Shown: positions 25,091-38,240 of the stretch, in pieces
Position numbering within the stretch: position 1 is the stretch's first letter
Layout of the letters: each line of letters begins with the position of its first letter
The notes under the pieces: generated by a model
What the model was told of the DNA's origin: nothing
The model's database searches: none
Seen by the model: the letters and a program-made list of their open reading frames with translations, nothing else
Origin: Carnegiea gigantea
Taxonomy: Eukaryota; Streptophyta; Magnoliopsida; Caryophyllales; Cactaceae
Direction of reading: 5' to 3'
DNA: 64,000 nucleotides
Assembly (NCBI GenBank): GCA_029747015.1
Contig: JAKOGI010000025.1
Span: 1,459,001-1,523,000, forward strand
Translations under genes and position numbers: made by a program

Positions 25091-27898
25091 GCAAAAGGGC
25101 AGTCCAAGCAGCTTCAAAGATTGAAGCTTTTGAAGGGATTGATTTATTAATGGTGGTGGGATTGAACGTGGCACTGCAGGAATTTGCAGAGCAAAAATCC
25201 AGGACGTTAAGTTATGTAAAGATTCCTTTTCTTTTTCTTTTTTTTTTTTTGAGCTGACATTATTTTATTTTCCCCATTAGGAGATTTTTTTTTTTTTTAA
25301 AACAAAAAATCAAACCTATTGGAATAAATTGTTCTATATATGATTTGAAAACTCACCACCTAGATTTTTTTTTTCTTTTTTTTTGGGCGAAACTCAGCAT
25401 TTAGACTTATATTTATATTGATAGACAAATTAATAGGATTTCTTTTCTTTTATTTTTTCCAATTATTTAGATGGGCAACACCCTTATAAATAAGAAAAGA
25501 TATAGCTGTTATACAGTTTAAGAAGATAGCTAATACATCATATTGACTATGAATCACACAAATAGAATTTCTTTTATTATGTTGGTTAATGATATTTTAA
25601 TAGGATACACTTTGTCCAAAAGAAATTTATAAGAAGAGGATGGATGTGCCAAGCATTCTCAAGCAGCAAATCGATGAGTGTTTGATAAAAACCTTAAATT
25701 TTATAGTTCAATGATCTTTGTTCATATGATGATGTTTATACTTCTTTATGATAAAGTTGCCGATAGCTTTAGCTATTTTCCCCATTTCGGATCAATGAAT
25801 TTGTGGACCCCTTTCTTCTTGGTCATCTCTAATCTTTGATAAGTGTACATAGTTCAATCCTTAGATTTCTACTATCAAATACCGTCTATCTTTCGTATCC
25901 CTTCTTTCTCTATTGTTCTTTTTTTAAAAGTATGATACGCAGATATCTTATTTGAGTTCTAGTAAAAGACACTCAAATGGGTTATGATGGCCGCCGAGAT
26001 AGGCAATTAGCAACCTCTGACTCTTCACTATGCCATGAAAGCTTCAAAGAGAGCCACCCTTGTAGTAACAACTTTTACAAGCACAAAGCAACTCGGTGAA
26101 GCTAAGAACACTCAAGTGGTGGCTTATTGACAATGCATGTGTTGGTACTTTGCCTCTCTTCTCCTTCACCAAAAAACAGAATACTAGTACAGTTATTTTA
26201 TATATAAAATAGAATTACAGCAACGTTCAAAAGGGAACAACAAAGAAAAGCATCACCTACCGCACCTTCATCTTTTTGTGCCTTTTGCCCATTACCATAT
26301 TACAAGGAAAGTCACTGCTTTTATTTTAAGCATACATTCACAAAAAGAATCCAAAAACAATGACCCAAAATTGTGTTTGCTTTGATGCTTTCCACTTCAT
26401 GGGAACCCATGCATACTTAACTTCCTTGCTTTTCTTTTGGAATTTGCTTTTCCAGTCTCACCCACTTCCCCCTCCCTCCTCTCCCATTCGAACTTCCGTC
26501 TCAACCCAGAATCCAAAAACAATGGCCAACTCGAATTTCCACTTCACGCGAGGATCCTCTGCAGTTGAAGAGATGACTATAATTTTCATCCATCCGATGG
26601 TTAGAATTGTTAAGCTGTTAAAGAATTTATCGTTGGTAGTGAAATACCTTCACCACTAATGGTTTTAAAAAAAAAAGTAGTTATAAAATTTTTTTGCCAA
26701 TGAAAAATCAGTCCCTGCTAACTACAGAAAATCTTGATATGGGGGGAAGGGGTTCAAATATAACAAGGTTATACCCAGTTGTATTCAATTTAGGAGTGAT
26801 CAAAACCAGTTAAATGGAAATTCAGTTGATCGAAAATCGGTTAACCGGAAAGTCGGTTTGCCAAAATTGTGAACCGAAAACTGAAACGAGACTTTCGGTT
26901 AACCGAATTTTTCGGTTCGGCAAAAGTGTGAACCGTAACCGAACCGAAAAACTCGGTTAATCGGATTTTCGGTTCGGTTACCGATTAATCGTTAATTTAA
27001 ATTGTTAATTTTCAAGTTTCACTCATTTTTTGAATTAATTTAACTATTTGAGACACCAAATATTAATTTACACATTATTATATGTTTAGTCTTATCTTTA
27101 ATAATTATAAAATCTACAATTGACTATATATAAAATTTAGTGTTTTTTTAAATAAAAGTGTAAGTTTTGATTTCAATTACCAATCGGTTAACCGCACGGT
27201 TAACCGAATTTCAAATGACCGAACCGAAACCGAAACCGCAAAATTTTTCGATTCGGTTAACCAAACTGAATTTTTTAGAAAAATCAAACCTGTTAACCGG
27301 TTTTTCGGTTTGATTTTTCGGTTCCAGTTTTTTTTCTCACCCCCAGTTCATTACATCAAACCTATGTCTGGAACTCACTGAAATAGCAGTCTTACACCTA
27401 AACTTACCACCACAGATTGGATCATAGGATGCCATAATAAAAATAGTTCAATATGCATTCTGACAACTTCCAAATTTCATGACAGCCTCACTGGCAACGT
27501 AGAAAATCTATGTAAACAAGCTAACAGATCCATTTGCATTCTGATAATGATCTCATACTTCCCATCCTGGATCAACCGAGGGGACGACATTCAAATATGC
27601 TGACTATTCACAGATTGAGTACATGGCATATTATAAACCTAAACGACTTTCAATTATCCAGGTAAAAGAAGCCGGTAACCTTATGTACAATTCATTCAAT
27701 AAAACTTCAAAACCGACATCGAAGCCATTTGGCAAATTGCTCAGCCCAAAACGGAGTTCCATCCTTTCTACCAAATTGCTAAAACTGAAACTATGCTAAT
27801 CTTGGAGGCCGATGAAATCCATCTTTGCTTCTCTGATGCCTGAGCAACTGCAGTTAGGTCACAAACGCCAAAAATGTGAAGCATTCACACATAGTTCC
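25091..27898. other. Spacer and SIS3 3' flank
   Basis: No gene is recognised. Long T runs lie at 25216-25390. A direct repeat, ATCCAAAAACAATG, occurs at about 26348 and 26510. A hAT-like element occupies 26791-27345. About 27400-27898 is probably the SIS3 3' untranslated region. Confidence 0.45.
26791..27345. mobile_element. hAT-like element rich in CGGTTAACCG words
   Basis: The left end (TAGGAGTGATCAAAACC) resembles the reverse complement of the right end (TGGGGGTGAGAAAAAAA). Both arms are made of TCGGTTAACCG / CCGAACCGAAA words, giving internal self-complementarity around an A+T-rich core. Flanking 8-mers (ATTCAATT and GTTCATTA) match at only 5 of 8 positions, so the target-site duplication is decayed or absent. 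Confidence 0.6.
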
Positions 27899-30800
27899 CT
27901 AGTGAGGAGGGGGTGAGGAAGAAGGAGCAGCTAGAACATGCTCAACAAAGTTGGATCCTGTCTCCGCCCGAGCAGGTGGCATATGAGCAGGCAAACCACC
28001 ATTCTCAGCAGCCTCGAGAGCGTTCTCATTCTCAGCTTCAATGTTACCAGATCCTGCAGTCCCAGTTCGAACAGGGCGTAATAACCCATGTAACCTCAAC
28101 CGGTAGCTTTGGCTCAGGGGTTGGGCCCTGACATATTGGGTAGCGGTAACCACAGTGGATGAGGGTCGCTCCTGTTCTGAGTCAGCTCGGAGATTGGATA
28201 AGGCGCTGAGGTCAAGATTTGGGAAGACCGAGCACCGGCACCGAGGACATTTCACATTTAGCCGGAGCCACTGATCTATGCATTCAACGTGGAAGTTGTG
28301 AGCACAAGGCAACCCACGAACCTGCCCAATGTTTCAAGAGTTAGTTTCAAGGACAGATCAAGGTTCATCACAAAATGTAGATGTATTGCACTTATGTTAT
28401 ACTGGCCTCTGTGGCTCATTTGAAATTCCCCCAACCCAAAAAAGAGGGGACAGACCCAGGGGCACCATATGGTTAAGCCATGTACTAGACTGGGCTCTTC
28501 ATCTCACGTTAGTATACCCAAATCAAACACACGGCTTCAATATGGCTACCAAACTTGCACACTTCAAATGCCGCCAAAAGGACAAAAAGATCCTTGAAAA
28601 CACCAAAAGCCTGAATCTCATGCATGTATATGCATCAGACAATAGTATGTGATCCTAGTAACATAGTTCCTGTATATCATGAGTTCATGATTGATCTTGA
28701 CTAACAACAACTCCTGCAAATAATTTCCACTTTGCTGTTCCACAGCAAAGCATTATCATCAATCCCATTGACAAGTATGATGCAAAACCAAGTTATTAAC
28801 TGTCAGAAATAGTAAGTAGTAAGTGGGTCGGAATGAGTAATCATCAACAAAATTGATATGTCCCAAAACACAGCCATTGATATTTTGTTATGACTGAGAA
28901 TGCTTGCCATATGTAGCGAGCAAGCCTTGCCAGTAATGGTAACAAAGCTTCCTAGGTGGAAAACCCAACAAAGAGTCAAACCCATGGGGGGGGGGGGGGG
29001 GGAGGAATTATGCATTTTATAAACAAAAGCTCAAATAGGCTATCCTCAAAGACAGTAGAAAGGATGAGATGCGCTACCAAAATGGGTCACAGATAGTTCG
29101 TACAAGTCAAGTAACTTCAGCTAATGTTTAGCAATATGCTTACCTCATTTCCAACATGAAATTCTTCCAAGCAGATAGGACATTCACTACAGTCAGTTGG
29201 AACAGCCTTAAGCCTGAACTTAGGAAGTTCTTGAATGAGTGCCTCTACTGCTTCCCTCTGTAAGCACATGAGCAACAGTATACCATCAGAAAACTTCTAC
29301 ATGATTAAGGCCTAGCCTGGACATCATACAACTGGACTGTGGATTTGAAACATTTTCTCGTTAAGTCTCTCTAACATCCTCACGAACACCAAACACAAAA
29401 GTTTTGACCTTAGAAGGTGTCAAAGTATATTGCCAACTGTAAATCATAAGATATCAACTTGAAAGAGCTGAGGAGTCCACCAGTTAAAATGATCTTGTTT
29501 GGGACATACATATATATATAGGAGATGAATAAAAACGAATTATTACACCTGAGCTGCAGTCAAGTAGAGCCCTGGATGGTATGCGGCAGCATCCTGACCC
29601 ATGCCTCGCATCTCTTGCCCGGCAGCTTCAAATGCCCAGTCAGGTACACGAATCATGTCAATTAAAACCTGACAATAACATGCTTTCTAATCAATCTTCT
29701 TACTATAATTAAGAGAAGCTAAGAGCACATGACAAGAAAATATAAGTCTTTAAGATTTATTCTAGTCGAAGTATCCACTAAAAGTTCACCACTTACGACT
29801 ATCTAGTATCAGACAAATGAAAAGGGTGGCCTTACATGCCTCATCATCCAGCTCCTTTAAAGACCTATATCTCCACAGCCCTAGCTCTTTACAATTTTCA
29901 ACATGTCATTCATAAGAAACCACGATAATAAATACTTTGCAGTCCTAGACAGCAGTAACCGGTCCAAAGCAGCAAAACTCATTCTTGCAGACCAAAAAAA
30001 ACAGCTCGAAAGTAACTTTGGCTGGTACACAACAATAAAGAAGAATACACCCGATTTTCCACATATCCAGGAGGGATGCGAATATTTTGGCTGATTGTCC
30101 ACATCCAATGAGTCACTTTACAGAATCTGTATTAGTTCAAGTATAAATAATCCACAGAAAAGGAATAACACAGAGATAACTGGTGAAAAAGATTTAACTA
30201 TTGCCAAATATAGCAGTGAAGACAGAAATGGTAGATAATCGGTATTACATGAAGTATAATAGCTTACATGTCTAGAATCAAAGTGGCCCAAACCAACCAT
30301 TTTCTCTAATTAAAAAGGCCTCTTAATTATTAACATTTAATCCTGATCAAAAATTATTAACATTTAATCTATTGATTTTAGACAGCTCTTAGTCAATGCT
30401 TTTTAAATGACATAATCTAATATAGACATCTGAAAAAGAAATGCTCACCCCATGCTCTGAGATCGGAATGCCCTGCTGAGCTCGTAGCATGTGCGCTTGT
30501 CTTCGTGCCAACCACTATTCACAAGAGAACAGAGTGCATACAAAAATTACAAATGGCTCAAAGCACCATTAAAGGAAATAAAGCAGAAAGGTCTCAGCAA
30601 TAGCACCATAACAATAAAGCATAAATAATTAATAGAATGGAAACAGACCTTCCCGATGCAAAAGAAAGCTATGCAACAAAGTCCACAGTAACTAAAGAGC
30701 AACCATATCAGGAACCCCCACTTTTGACCTTCTTCAGGCAACTGCAGAGGTACGAAGACAGTAAATAAGACTTGATCACAAATGGCAGGAGAGAACACCA

Positions 30801-32897
30801 GGAAAAATGGCTTACACAGTCTCTCGCCTTAGTGAACCACAAGGTGCCAATGATAGTCCAAGCCCAGAGAAAGGGATAGAGTAGTAGTGAAAGAATTGAG
30901 AGAACCACTACTCTACCACAAAAACGAGAATATCTCTGTTGCCAGCCGAAGTCCCTAAACATAGACGGACAAACAACAAATATGTCATGTGGTCAGAGTT
31001 GGAGAAATGACAACAAAACGAGGCTGCAACAAGAAATCAAGCAACTTAACGTTTTCAGACATACAATGAGCAAACAGTATTAAGAGGGAAGTACAAACAC
31101 AAAGCACCGCAAAGAAGTGTGCAAACAACAAAGAGTCATTCAACTTCATATTCAACTTCACATGAAGAAGAGAAACTACTGAGGGATTTTTCCCACCACA
31201 ATATCTTCAACCGACACCACCAATACCATGAAACCTATAAACTCAATGGAAAAGAAAGCCCCAAACCACTGATCAATTTGGAGGCCATACTTCTTGCATG
31301 TTATACCAAAAAGACCCAGTAATTTAGAACCTACAAAGCTCCCACTCTCGTCATAGGCATGAAAAGATCTGCTCATATCATTCAGAGAACCCACTGAATG
31401 GATTTGGGTACATGAATCAGAGTTAGAATTATTGATCTCTTGAAAGTGCTATTGACAATAATGATCTGCATAAAAGAGCTGCATAACCCGAGACCATCAT
31501 ACTTACAACATGACCAACTGACTGCCTCAGAGAAAAGGCCTGTATATCTCTACTATAAGTCTGTATCCCAGTTCAGGGAATATAATTGTACCTTAAATCA
31601 ACTTTGAGCCTGCACTCTTCATGTTACCCCATCTTTTACGAGAAAGAAGTTGCAAAAGCATCTTCTATAGTATCCTCTTGCCCACATTGACTAGTTTTAT
31701 CTCAATTATGCATCTATCTACCTATACCTATATGCATAAAATACGCATTTTGAATTCCGACGAGACACAACCTTCCTGATTGATTCAAAACAAAGATCTC
31801 GACTCCAAAAATGGCCAAGTTAGAAGTCAAAATAGGAGAATTTTTCAGGAATCTTTACTCTCCATTTTCGCAAAGAAAATACGAGGATCCATCCAGGAAA
31901 ATCCACTCAAATCAGTCAAGAACACAAGACAACTGAGAGCAGAGAATAATTTTGGGTTTCTAGACATATAAGTGTCACAATTTGGGATACCAAGTGCAAC
32001 CAAACCATTCTCAACACCACCACCGGTTTTCATCCACATAAAACATGGCTAATAGACTTTCTATGTATGAGAGAACAATCATTGTGGCAGAACAACAAAG
32101 CAGCACTACATCAATAGAAACGTCCACTACCAGTAGAGCAGTTCACATGTTCACAAGCAATAAACTTGCAATTACTTGCATGGGGAAGGAATGCTTACAA
32201 TCCCATTCCAGCAGCGAACCCATTATCCACAAACATCAAAAGCCGAAACAAAAAGACAGCCGTGTAATCAGCCTGCAAATCAAAGACAGTGGCATATGAC
32301 TTTCTAAAATGCCAGTGATAATAAACCAAATTGAAGCAAATAACAGTCTAACAGATGCCCCACCAAAATTTCCAACCAACAAAAGAGGGCTATCAGACTT
32401 ACCACAATCCATACGTGCAAAGGATATTTACACAGATGGTACCGCTTCCAGTTAATCGCCACTATAATTCTAACAGCAAATTTGTTAAAGAATACTGAAC
32501 AAATATAAAATGCTTAGTTGAATACCACAAAATTCGGCTTGCATATTAGATCCACAACCAAGAGAGATTTAAAGCATCAAAAAATAAGATTCTCTTACTC
32601 ATTTGCAACTGAAATTTCCAAATTCAGGAAAATTCCCAAAAATAAACATTAAAATTTAGCAAATTTCTCCTAAACAAAGAGAACATTGAACAAAGCAGTA
32701 CCAGAAACGATAAAAATCACATCATAACATTAAGGATACGCACTAGTAGCGAGCATCGACAAGAAGAATCCATCGTACCTACATCAAACCAACAAGAAAT
32801 TGAACAATTTTGTTCTCAAATCTTTAAAAAAAAGGAAAGAACTGAGGAACTAGAAGAATCAAACTAACCATTTGAAATTGACGCCTCTGATGGCCAT
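27899..32897 (-). CDS. SIS3: RING-H2 E3 ubiquitin ligase SIS3 (SUGAR-INSENSITIVE 3)
   Basis: SIS3 is a membrane-anchored ubiquitin ligase acting positively in sugar response of Arabidopsis seedlings. Ten exons join in frame: 32869-32897, 32740-32778, 32403-32469, 32199-32272, 30816-30954, 30649-30741, 30449-30514, 29549-29668, 29144-29257 and 27899-28321. They make 1164 nt, 387 residues, stop TAG 27899-27901. The start is ATG 32897 ([15 protein letters not shown]). The N-terminal half has four or more hydrophobic segments (for example [18 protein letters not shown]). The RING-H2 finger spans residues 235-275: CPIC, Cys253, His255, His258, Cys261 and CPRC. A basic/acidic low-complexity tail follows. 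All introns read as GT-AG. The RING ligands are complete, so the ligase should be active. Confidence 0.95.
28986..29002 (+). repeat. G homopolymer in SIS3 intron 9
   Basis: Seventeen consecutive G on the plus strand, inside the intron between 29144 and 28321. Its length is likely unstable and may be misread by sequencing. Confidence 0.8.
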
Positions 32898-33185
32898 GAG
32901 AGAAGGCGCGAACAACGATTGAAACCCTAGATTAAAGTTTCAGTGAGAATTGAACTGAATTCCTCCACATTCGAAAGAGGAATTTTAAATTAAATGCAGA
33001 TGAATTGATGGCCGGCTGTTGGTTGGTTCGAAATAGGAAGATTCGACAAGAAAATCAAGCATCAGCAAGATTTTCGCGATCGACTGATAAGCTTCTTGCA
33101 AATAGCAAATCAATGAACAGCAGAAAGATTGAAATTTTGGAGAGAGAGAGAGACTTTAGTGAGCAGGAATTGGACTGACAACTGC

Positions 33186-33188
<3 letters not shown>

Positions 33189-33221
<33 letters not shown>
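33189..33221 (-). repeat. (CT)n tract in the SIS3 leader/promoter
   Basis: The plus strand is about 16 GA units, 290-320 bp upstream of the SIS3 start codon. On the transcribed side this is (CT)n, as often seen in plant leaders and core promoters. Confidence 0.7.
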
Positions 33222-33224
<3 letters not shown>

Positions 33225-33249
33225 GCAAACGCAAGGACACGCTATCTTC

Positions 33250-34176
33250 AACGGTGGTTCTTTTTAACGCCGTTATTATTAGTATTTTTTTAATTTTACT
33301 TTCTTGCATGATATCGACGTAAATAATGGCCTTTTCAATTCAGAAAAATCTTCTCTCAAAAAACAAAAATTCCCAAAAATCTTACAATTTTTTTTTATCA
33401 CAAATGTGTTATTCTTCAACCCTCTATATTATGTTAGTTGTTATATGTTACTATTTTAAAACTAACTAATAACAAGAACAACAACAATAATAAATGTTAT
33501 TATAACAAAAGATTTATTGATACCTCATCTATTTATAGCAATTACCATAGTATTTAAGTTTAAAATTTCGACAAGTCAAAATAAAGTATAGAGATCTGCA
33601 TTTTCTATTTGAAAACATTGCATTATACGTGTTTATGATTTATATATAATCTATAGGATATATTAGCTATTTTCTAAGCTATATAGTGACTATATTATAC
33701 GTGTTTATGATTTATAATCGGAAAAAAAAAAAAAGAACATTGCATTTTACGTAAAACTAAGGTATGAATCTTACTTTGTTTGTTGTTTTTGTTTTCCTTT
33801 TTGGAATGTCAAAGTAGATAACCCAACTATGGTAGATTTGGTAGTTGATCCATTTGCCACTTGGAAATTTAAGAAGATTACTTGCTGTACATATGGTGGA
33901 CTTGAGTTTTGGGCTCCACCTGTTTCTAGGCCCAAGCCCATGTTCAATTTGCAATCAAATTACGTAGTACCTTCCCCACCCCATCCCACCTTTACACAAT
34001 GGTCCAGCATGCATTTTTTGTCATACTTGGGATGAAAATATAATAACCTTTACTCTTACACTGGTACAAAAGAGTTAAGCAAGAGCATTAAGGAAGACTA
34101 TGTACACTGTATATGCTGCAGTTTCATGGCACTCATCTGGAGCAACAACTATGTACATTTGAACCCCAAAGCTCGG
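33250..34176. other. Spacer between SIS3 and the phosphatase-like gene
   Basis: No gene is recognised. It includes SIS3 upstream sequence on the left and the probable 3' untranslated region of the downstream gene on the right (about 33950-34176). The words TACGTGTTTATGATTTATA recur at 33627 and 33697. Confidence 0.45.
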
Positions 34177-36393
34177 TCATCTACAGTTGGGTGGATTATA
34201 GCACTTGTATACAGTCGATGCTGGTTTCTTGTACGCTGGTATACTTTTTGGGTCGACTGATCTCACCTCTCCTGGATTAAAACGAAGATCTGTGTGCCTG
34301 AAAACAGGTTTACAGAAACGAAAGTGTCATGATTAGTGGATATTGTGGCCTTGATTGAGAAGTTGGGGCGATATTGCACTAACAAATAGAGTTAGTACCT
34401 TCTGAGATCGAGTCCAATTAGGCCAGCTTGAAGAACTGATAAATTGTCAGAATCTGGGGACACAATGATCACGGTATCTCCAGAGTACTGGGTTTCGAGA
34501 ATTGACATGAGTTGTGTGATGCGGACAAACACATCATCAACACTCTCATTTGGGGTTCCATCATCGATGGGAGGCGGCTTTATGCTTGGAGATAAACCAT
34601 CTGATGCGTATACCTGTTTTCACCATTAAGCACTAAGAATGAAGGGTCATGGAAATTGCAAAGAATTAAGTTGTCCAACGCTTGGAGATAAATCATCTGA
34701 ATGTGCACATTGATTTAGAAATCATTCAGAAGTTCGAATCCACACCTCTGAAATGGAGTTTAGTGCCTTGCCTTCGTACGCCCCCAGGCCACGAGCATCC
34801 AAGAAGCTATACTCGGGAACTATATGGCTGCAGCAAATAGAAAGACACCCATTTCATCTAAAAGGCAACAGATTCATCCTGAGAAGTTCAAATTTTCATG
34901 ATACTCGAAGTGGCACAAATGATCACAGCTACATGATAACTGTATAAGTAATCAATGATCAAATTCTATGAATCCAAGTCAGAATCTCAAAAATTGCTCA
35001 AATTCTATTGCCATCAAAGCTTCTTTTACACATTTGCATTGCTACACTGAGCCATTCACTACAGCTTCATACATCGACAACAAGGACAACACTCTATGAA
35101 TCCAGTTGCACCAGAGTCTTATCCCTAATAGGACGCGTCACAAATTCAAAGAAAGCCAAAGCTAGATCAAAGTTACGCAAAATTCAACTGAACTAGAACA
35201 CTATGTTTGCCAAGAAGGTAAAGGGAAACAAGATCACTTCTTGATTACCATTTACCACGTCCTTGGTTACTAAACTGTTCAAATTTTCATGAACTCGGAG
35301 CTTACAGAACATCAAACACAAACTACAGCATCATGTTGAGTGTACTAGATTCTTTGCAGTTTCACTTCAAACCATCTGATGAGGAGATAAGCCCCATCTC
35401 CAAAGCGCCACCAAGGCTTCTTTGCACCAGTTATTGCATTGCGACAGAGAACTATTCTATACACGACCATAAAACAATGACAACAACACCCAGTATGAAT
35501 CCAATTGTGACCCGGGTCTTGGGATGGTCAAGGTTCACGCAGTCTTATCCCAATACAAGGTGTCACACAACTATGAAACCTTTTTTTTTTTTTGGTTGGT
35601 TCAGATCAGCCACAAAGTACAGTACAATAGAATTAGAATCCAACCTGCAACCTAATGTACTTAGGGCTTCAATCTTGACCACTAGGCCAAGACATCATGG
35701 GCATGCAACTATATATGAAGCCTAAGGCAAGAACAAAGTTCCAACTGAAAACTCAATCAGACCATTGATTTGTAAACATATTTACCTACGATCAATTTTA
35801 TTAACAGAAGCAATAATCTCAGCAGCTTGGTAAGCCCTTTGAGTAATAGAAGGCCAAATCCAGCAACTCCCATCACAAGCTCCCATTTCCTTCAATTTCA
35901 AAGCCGCTCGTATTGCCTGTCTTATCCCATTCCCCGACAACCCGCTGTCCACCGATGTTTTCGCAACTGGGTTCGTGTTGATTACTCCTAAGCTCTCAAA
36001 TTGGGACTCCCCTGCCCTCACCAAGAAGTACCTTCACCAACCCAGAAAAATTGAACTCAAATTGAACTCCTAGATTGAATGAAACAAAAGATTAAGCAAA
36101 AATTGAGGGAAGGGGTTCGTGGGTTTGTGTTTGGTGTACCTATTATTGAGCTGAAATGGGGGCATCTGGAAGAGGCCGCGAGCATCTGAAGGTGGGGATA
36201 AAATGGGGTTTATTTGGGAGCTGAGGAGAGAGATTGAGAGAGAAATTGAGCTCAGGACGTGGCGGCGCGTGATGGATTTGGAGGGAATAGAGGAGAGAGA
36301 AGGCGGTGATGGGTGCGGTGGTGGTGGTGGTAGTGGGGTTGGTGGTGGTGGTGGCAGGAGGGTTTTTCGGGTGGATATATTTGTGGAGTTCAT
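34177..36393 (-). CDS. Plastid histidine-phosphatase-fold protein lacking both catalytic histidines
   Basis: The protein belongs to the phosphoglycerate-mutase-like (histidine phosphatase) superfamily. Five exons, 36140-36393, 35786-36031, 34746-34827, 34399-34613 and 34177-34297, make 918 nt or 305 residues, ending at TGA 34177-34179. The start ATG 36393 gives a Ser/Thr/Pro-rich plastid-type leader. A twin-arginine (residues 43-44), a hydrophobic stretch and SDA (69-71) follow, together suggesting Tat export to the thylakoid lumen. The fold motifs are present: LVRAGES (88-94), SITQRAYQAAEII, and LDARGLGAYEG. However, Ala91 (36013-36015) stands where the family has the phosphorylated His (RHGE). 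Pro247 (34455-34457) stands where the second His (SHG) belongs. I infer a pseudoenzyme with a binding or structural role. Intron 2 contains SINEs. The exact orthologue name is not known to me. Confidence 0.85.
35080..35150 (-). mobile_element. SINE 3' fragment
   Basis: Contains GACAACAAGGACAACACTCT, then GAATCCAGTTGCACCAGAGTC and CTTATCCCTAATAGGACG on the plus strand, in the order of the SINE 3' half at 35477-35570. No head was recognised. It lies in the same intron as the longer copy. Confidence 0.4.
35470..35705 (-). mobile_element. Nearly full-length tRNA-derived SINE in intron 2 of the phosphatase-like gene
   Basis: On the minus strand the head carries a box A-like TTGGCCTAGTGGTCAAG (about 35680-35696) and a box B-like GGTTGCAGGTTGGATTC (about 35638-35654). 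The 3' portion has GGATAAGACTGCGTGAACC and GACCCGGGTC, and ends in a short TTGTTGTC tail (about 35477). This is the TS-like layout of the SINE at 3138-3228, here with its head. The target-site duplication was not resolved. Confidence 0.6.
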
Positions 36394-36599
36394 GTTTTTG
36401 TTTGTGCTGTTGTGCTTTTGAAAATCTGTTTTCTGTTTTCGTGATTGAAGAGCAGGCACTGTGACTCGAGGCTGAGGCAGTGAGGCTGCTGTCTGCCAGG
36501 CATCCGTTTTTCTTGCATAAAGAAATCTAAGATAAGGCAAGCAAGACCTCGTGTCATTAATCAAAAGATTAATATATGCTCACCCTTTTTGCCTTGACC

Positions 36600-38240
36600 G
36601 CACCTTTGAGATTAGCCCTTTTACATTCGTCTCAATAGTCATCTGATCCCATCTACTTTCACTTGCTGCCTAGATGGCCTATCTGGCAGCTTCAGTTTTA
36701 GCAATTTCAGTGGACATTTGGGCCTTCAAACGTTTCACCCTAACCTATAAGATCCTTCCCTCATGGTCGCGTGCTACCCATTCCAGTCTCGTGCCAACTT
36801 CTTTGACAATTGTTGTGTCCGAATTTACCTTAATCCATCCTGGTAGAGGAGGGACCCATTTCTCATAAGACCCCGTACCCATTTGGAGGTTAGTAAGGCT
36901 GAGCAAAAAAATGGGGTACCCGGTTCAGACCCGCTAGGTCCATACTCATACCCAGTTGAACTGGGTTCGGGACTGATTCCGAAATCCTGGAACCGGTTGC
37001 AACTAGGCTCAGAGTTGGGCCCTGAAAACTTCGAACCGAAACCAGACCCGCTACCTGGTTCCCCGGTACAATTAGTTTTTTTTTTAAATATCTAAATTAT
37101 CTGGCTATCCATTCACATCAAGTGTTGTACTTCCGATGCCACCATAATTTCCAACTATACGTTGATATTACTAAATCTTTTTGTTAATGTATAATACTAT
37201 GAGAACATGGTATTTTTTTATACTTGGATGAAATGAAGTGTTATTTATTAGTTAACCAAATGGACTTTAATACATGGTAAATGTCTAGCTGCTATTTTAG
37301 TAAATTTGGTTTTGAATGATCAATTAGCTAGCTTGTTGGGTGTATTGATTCTCTCACAAAGTTACAACTACAAGTCAAAAATTTAAATGAAATGAAATAA
37401 AACAAAAGAGAAAAAAAATTAGGAATCGATACTCGATTACGAGATCAGTTCCAAAAAACCTGGGCCCGGTTCTAACCGAGATTGGGACAGGGTCCAGATT
37501 TTTGGATCTAGTTTCAACTGGGCCCAGGACCAGTTTCATAAAAATGGAGCGGATACCCAATCCTACTCAGCCCTAGAGGTTAGTGTGGAAAACCTTCCTG
37601 AAGTACAGTTTGCAATCCTTCACTAGCCCAGTGAAGCTGTCAACTAGTAACTGTTGCATTTGGATTCCCACTTCCAAGGATCACTTTATTCTTTATAGTT
37701 CAAAAGGCCCAAGCTAGACTCAAAAACAAAAACCCAACTTTACAACTCCCATGTTGTCTAATTTCCATTTTGGCAGTTCCAGGAAAGAGCAATCCCGGTT
37801 CAAAATTCGAACTTGAGCAATTTCAGATGTTTCTCATACTGTCTTCACCAAAGTGCAATCAAATATTGAATGGACAATTGTTTCAAGTACGTACCTGATT
37901 GCGAATGGGGCATGTGTCTTCATTTCTGATATGTCCCCTCTTCAATATTGAACCCACTGCCATCAGGTTGTTACTCGCACGTCAAGAAAAACTGGGGGGG
38001 ATTTCCATCTTCCATAATTGCTTCTACCATCACCATGAACCGTGGCCCGAGCTGAGTTTCAAACACTCCTAGTCTTCCCATCCCCTGTGCTGACTTGACA
38101 GTGAGCAGACCATCTTTACAAGGCCACCATTGAATTAAATCTGCTTAGTTTCGAATGCTTAAGGGCATGCCAAGCACAATTTCAGTTGCTTCCTTTATGA
38201 AAATACTTTGGATTGCCCTTTCATCCCACTCTCCAGTATC
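36600..38240 (-). mobile_element. Decayed LINE 3' region (zinc-binding and RNase H parts), split by a hAT element
   Basis: Translating the minus strand, 38240 down to about 37750 gives a degenerate zf-RVT-like stretch (LMAVGSILKRGHIRNEDTCP, then stops). 36870 down to 36600 gives an RNase H-like start (WVPPLPGWIKVNSDTTI, then WVARDHEGRIL). These are the last two domains of plant L1-type LINE ORF2 proteins. Several stops and frameshifts interrupt them. The two parts are separated by the hAT element at 36894-37575. No reverse transcriptase part was recognised. Confidence 0.6.
36894..37575. mobile_element. Non-autonomous hAT element nested in a LINE relic
   Basis: The 682-bp insert is flanked by a perfect 8-bp duplication, GAGGTTAG, at 36886-36893 and 37576-37583. 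Its ends are inverted repeats: TAAGGCTGAGC on the left, and TAGGGCTGAGT as the reverse complement of the right. Subterminal regions carry GGTACCCGGTTC/GGGTATCCGC-like words. The interior is A+T-rich and non-coding. The duplication size and ends indicate hAT. Confidence 0.85.

Noticed and set aside
25039..25107. Upstream in-frame ATG of CASPL4A at 25107
   Set aside because: The extra residues are encoded by the (CT)n leader tract and look like noise.
26360..26659. 99-codon frame with a MANSNFHF-like inner start
   Set aside because: No recognised domain. A direct repeat around the two ATGs suggests chance.
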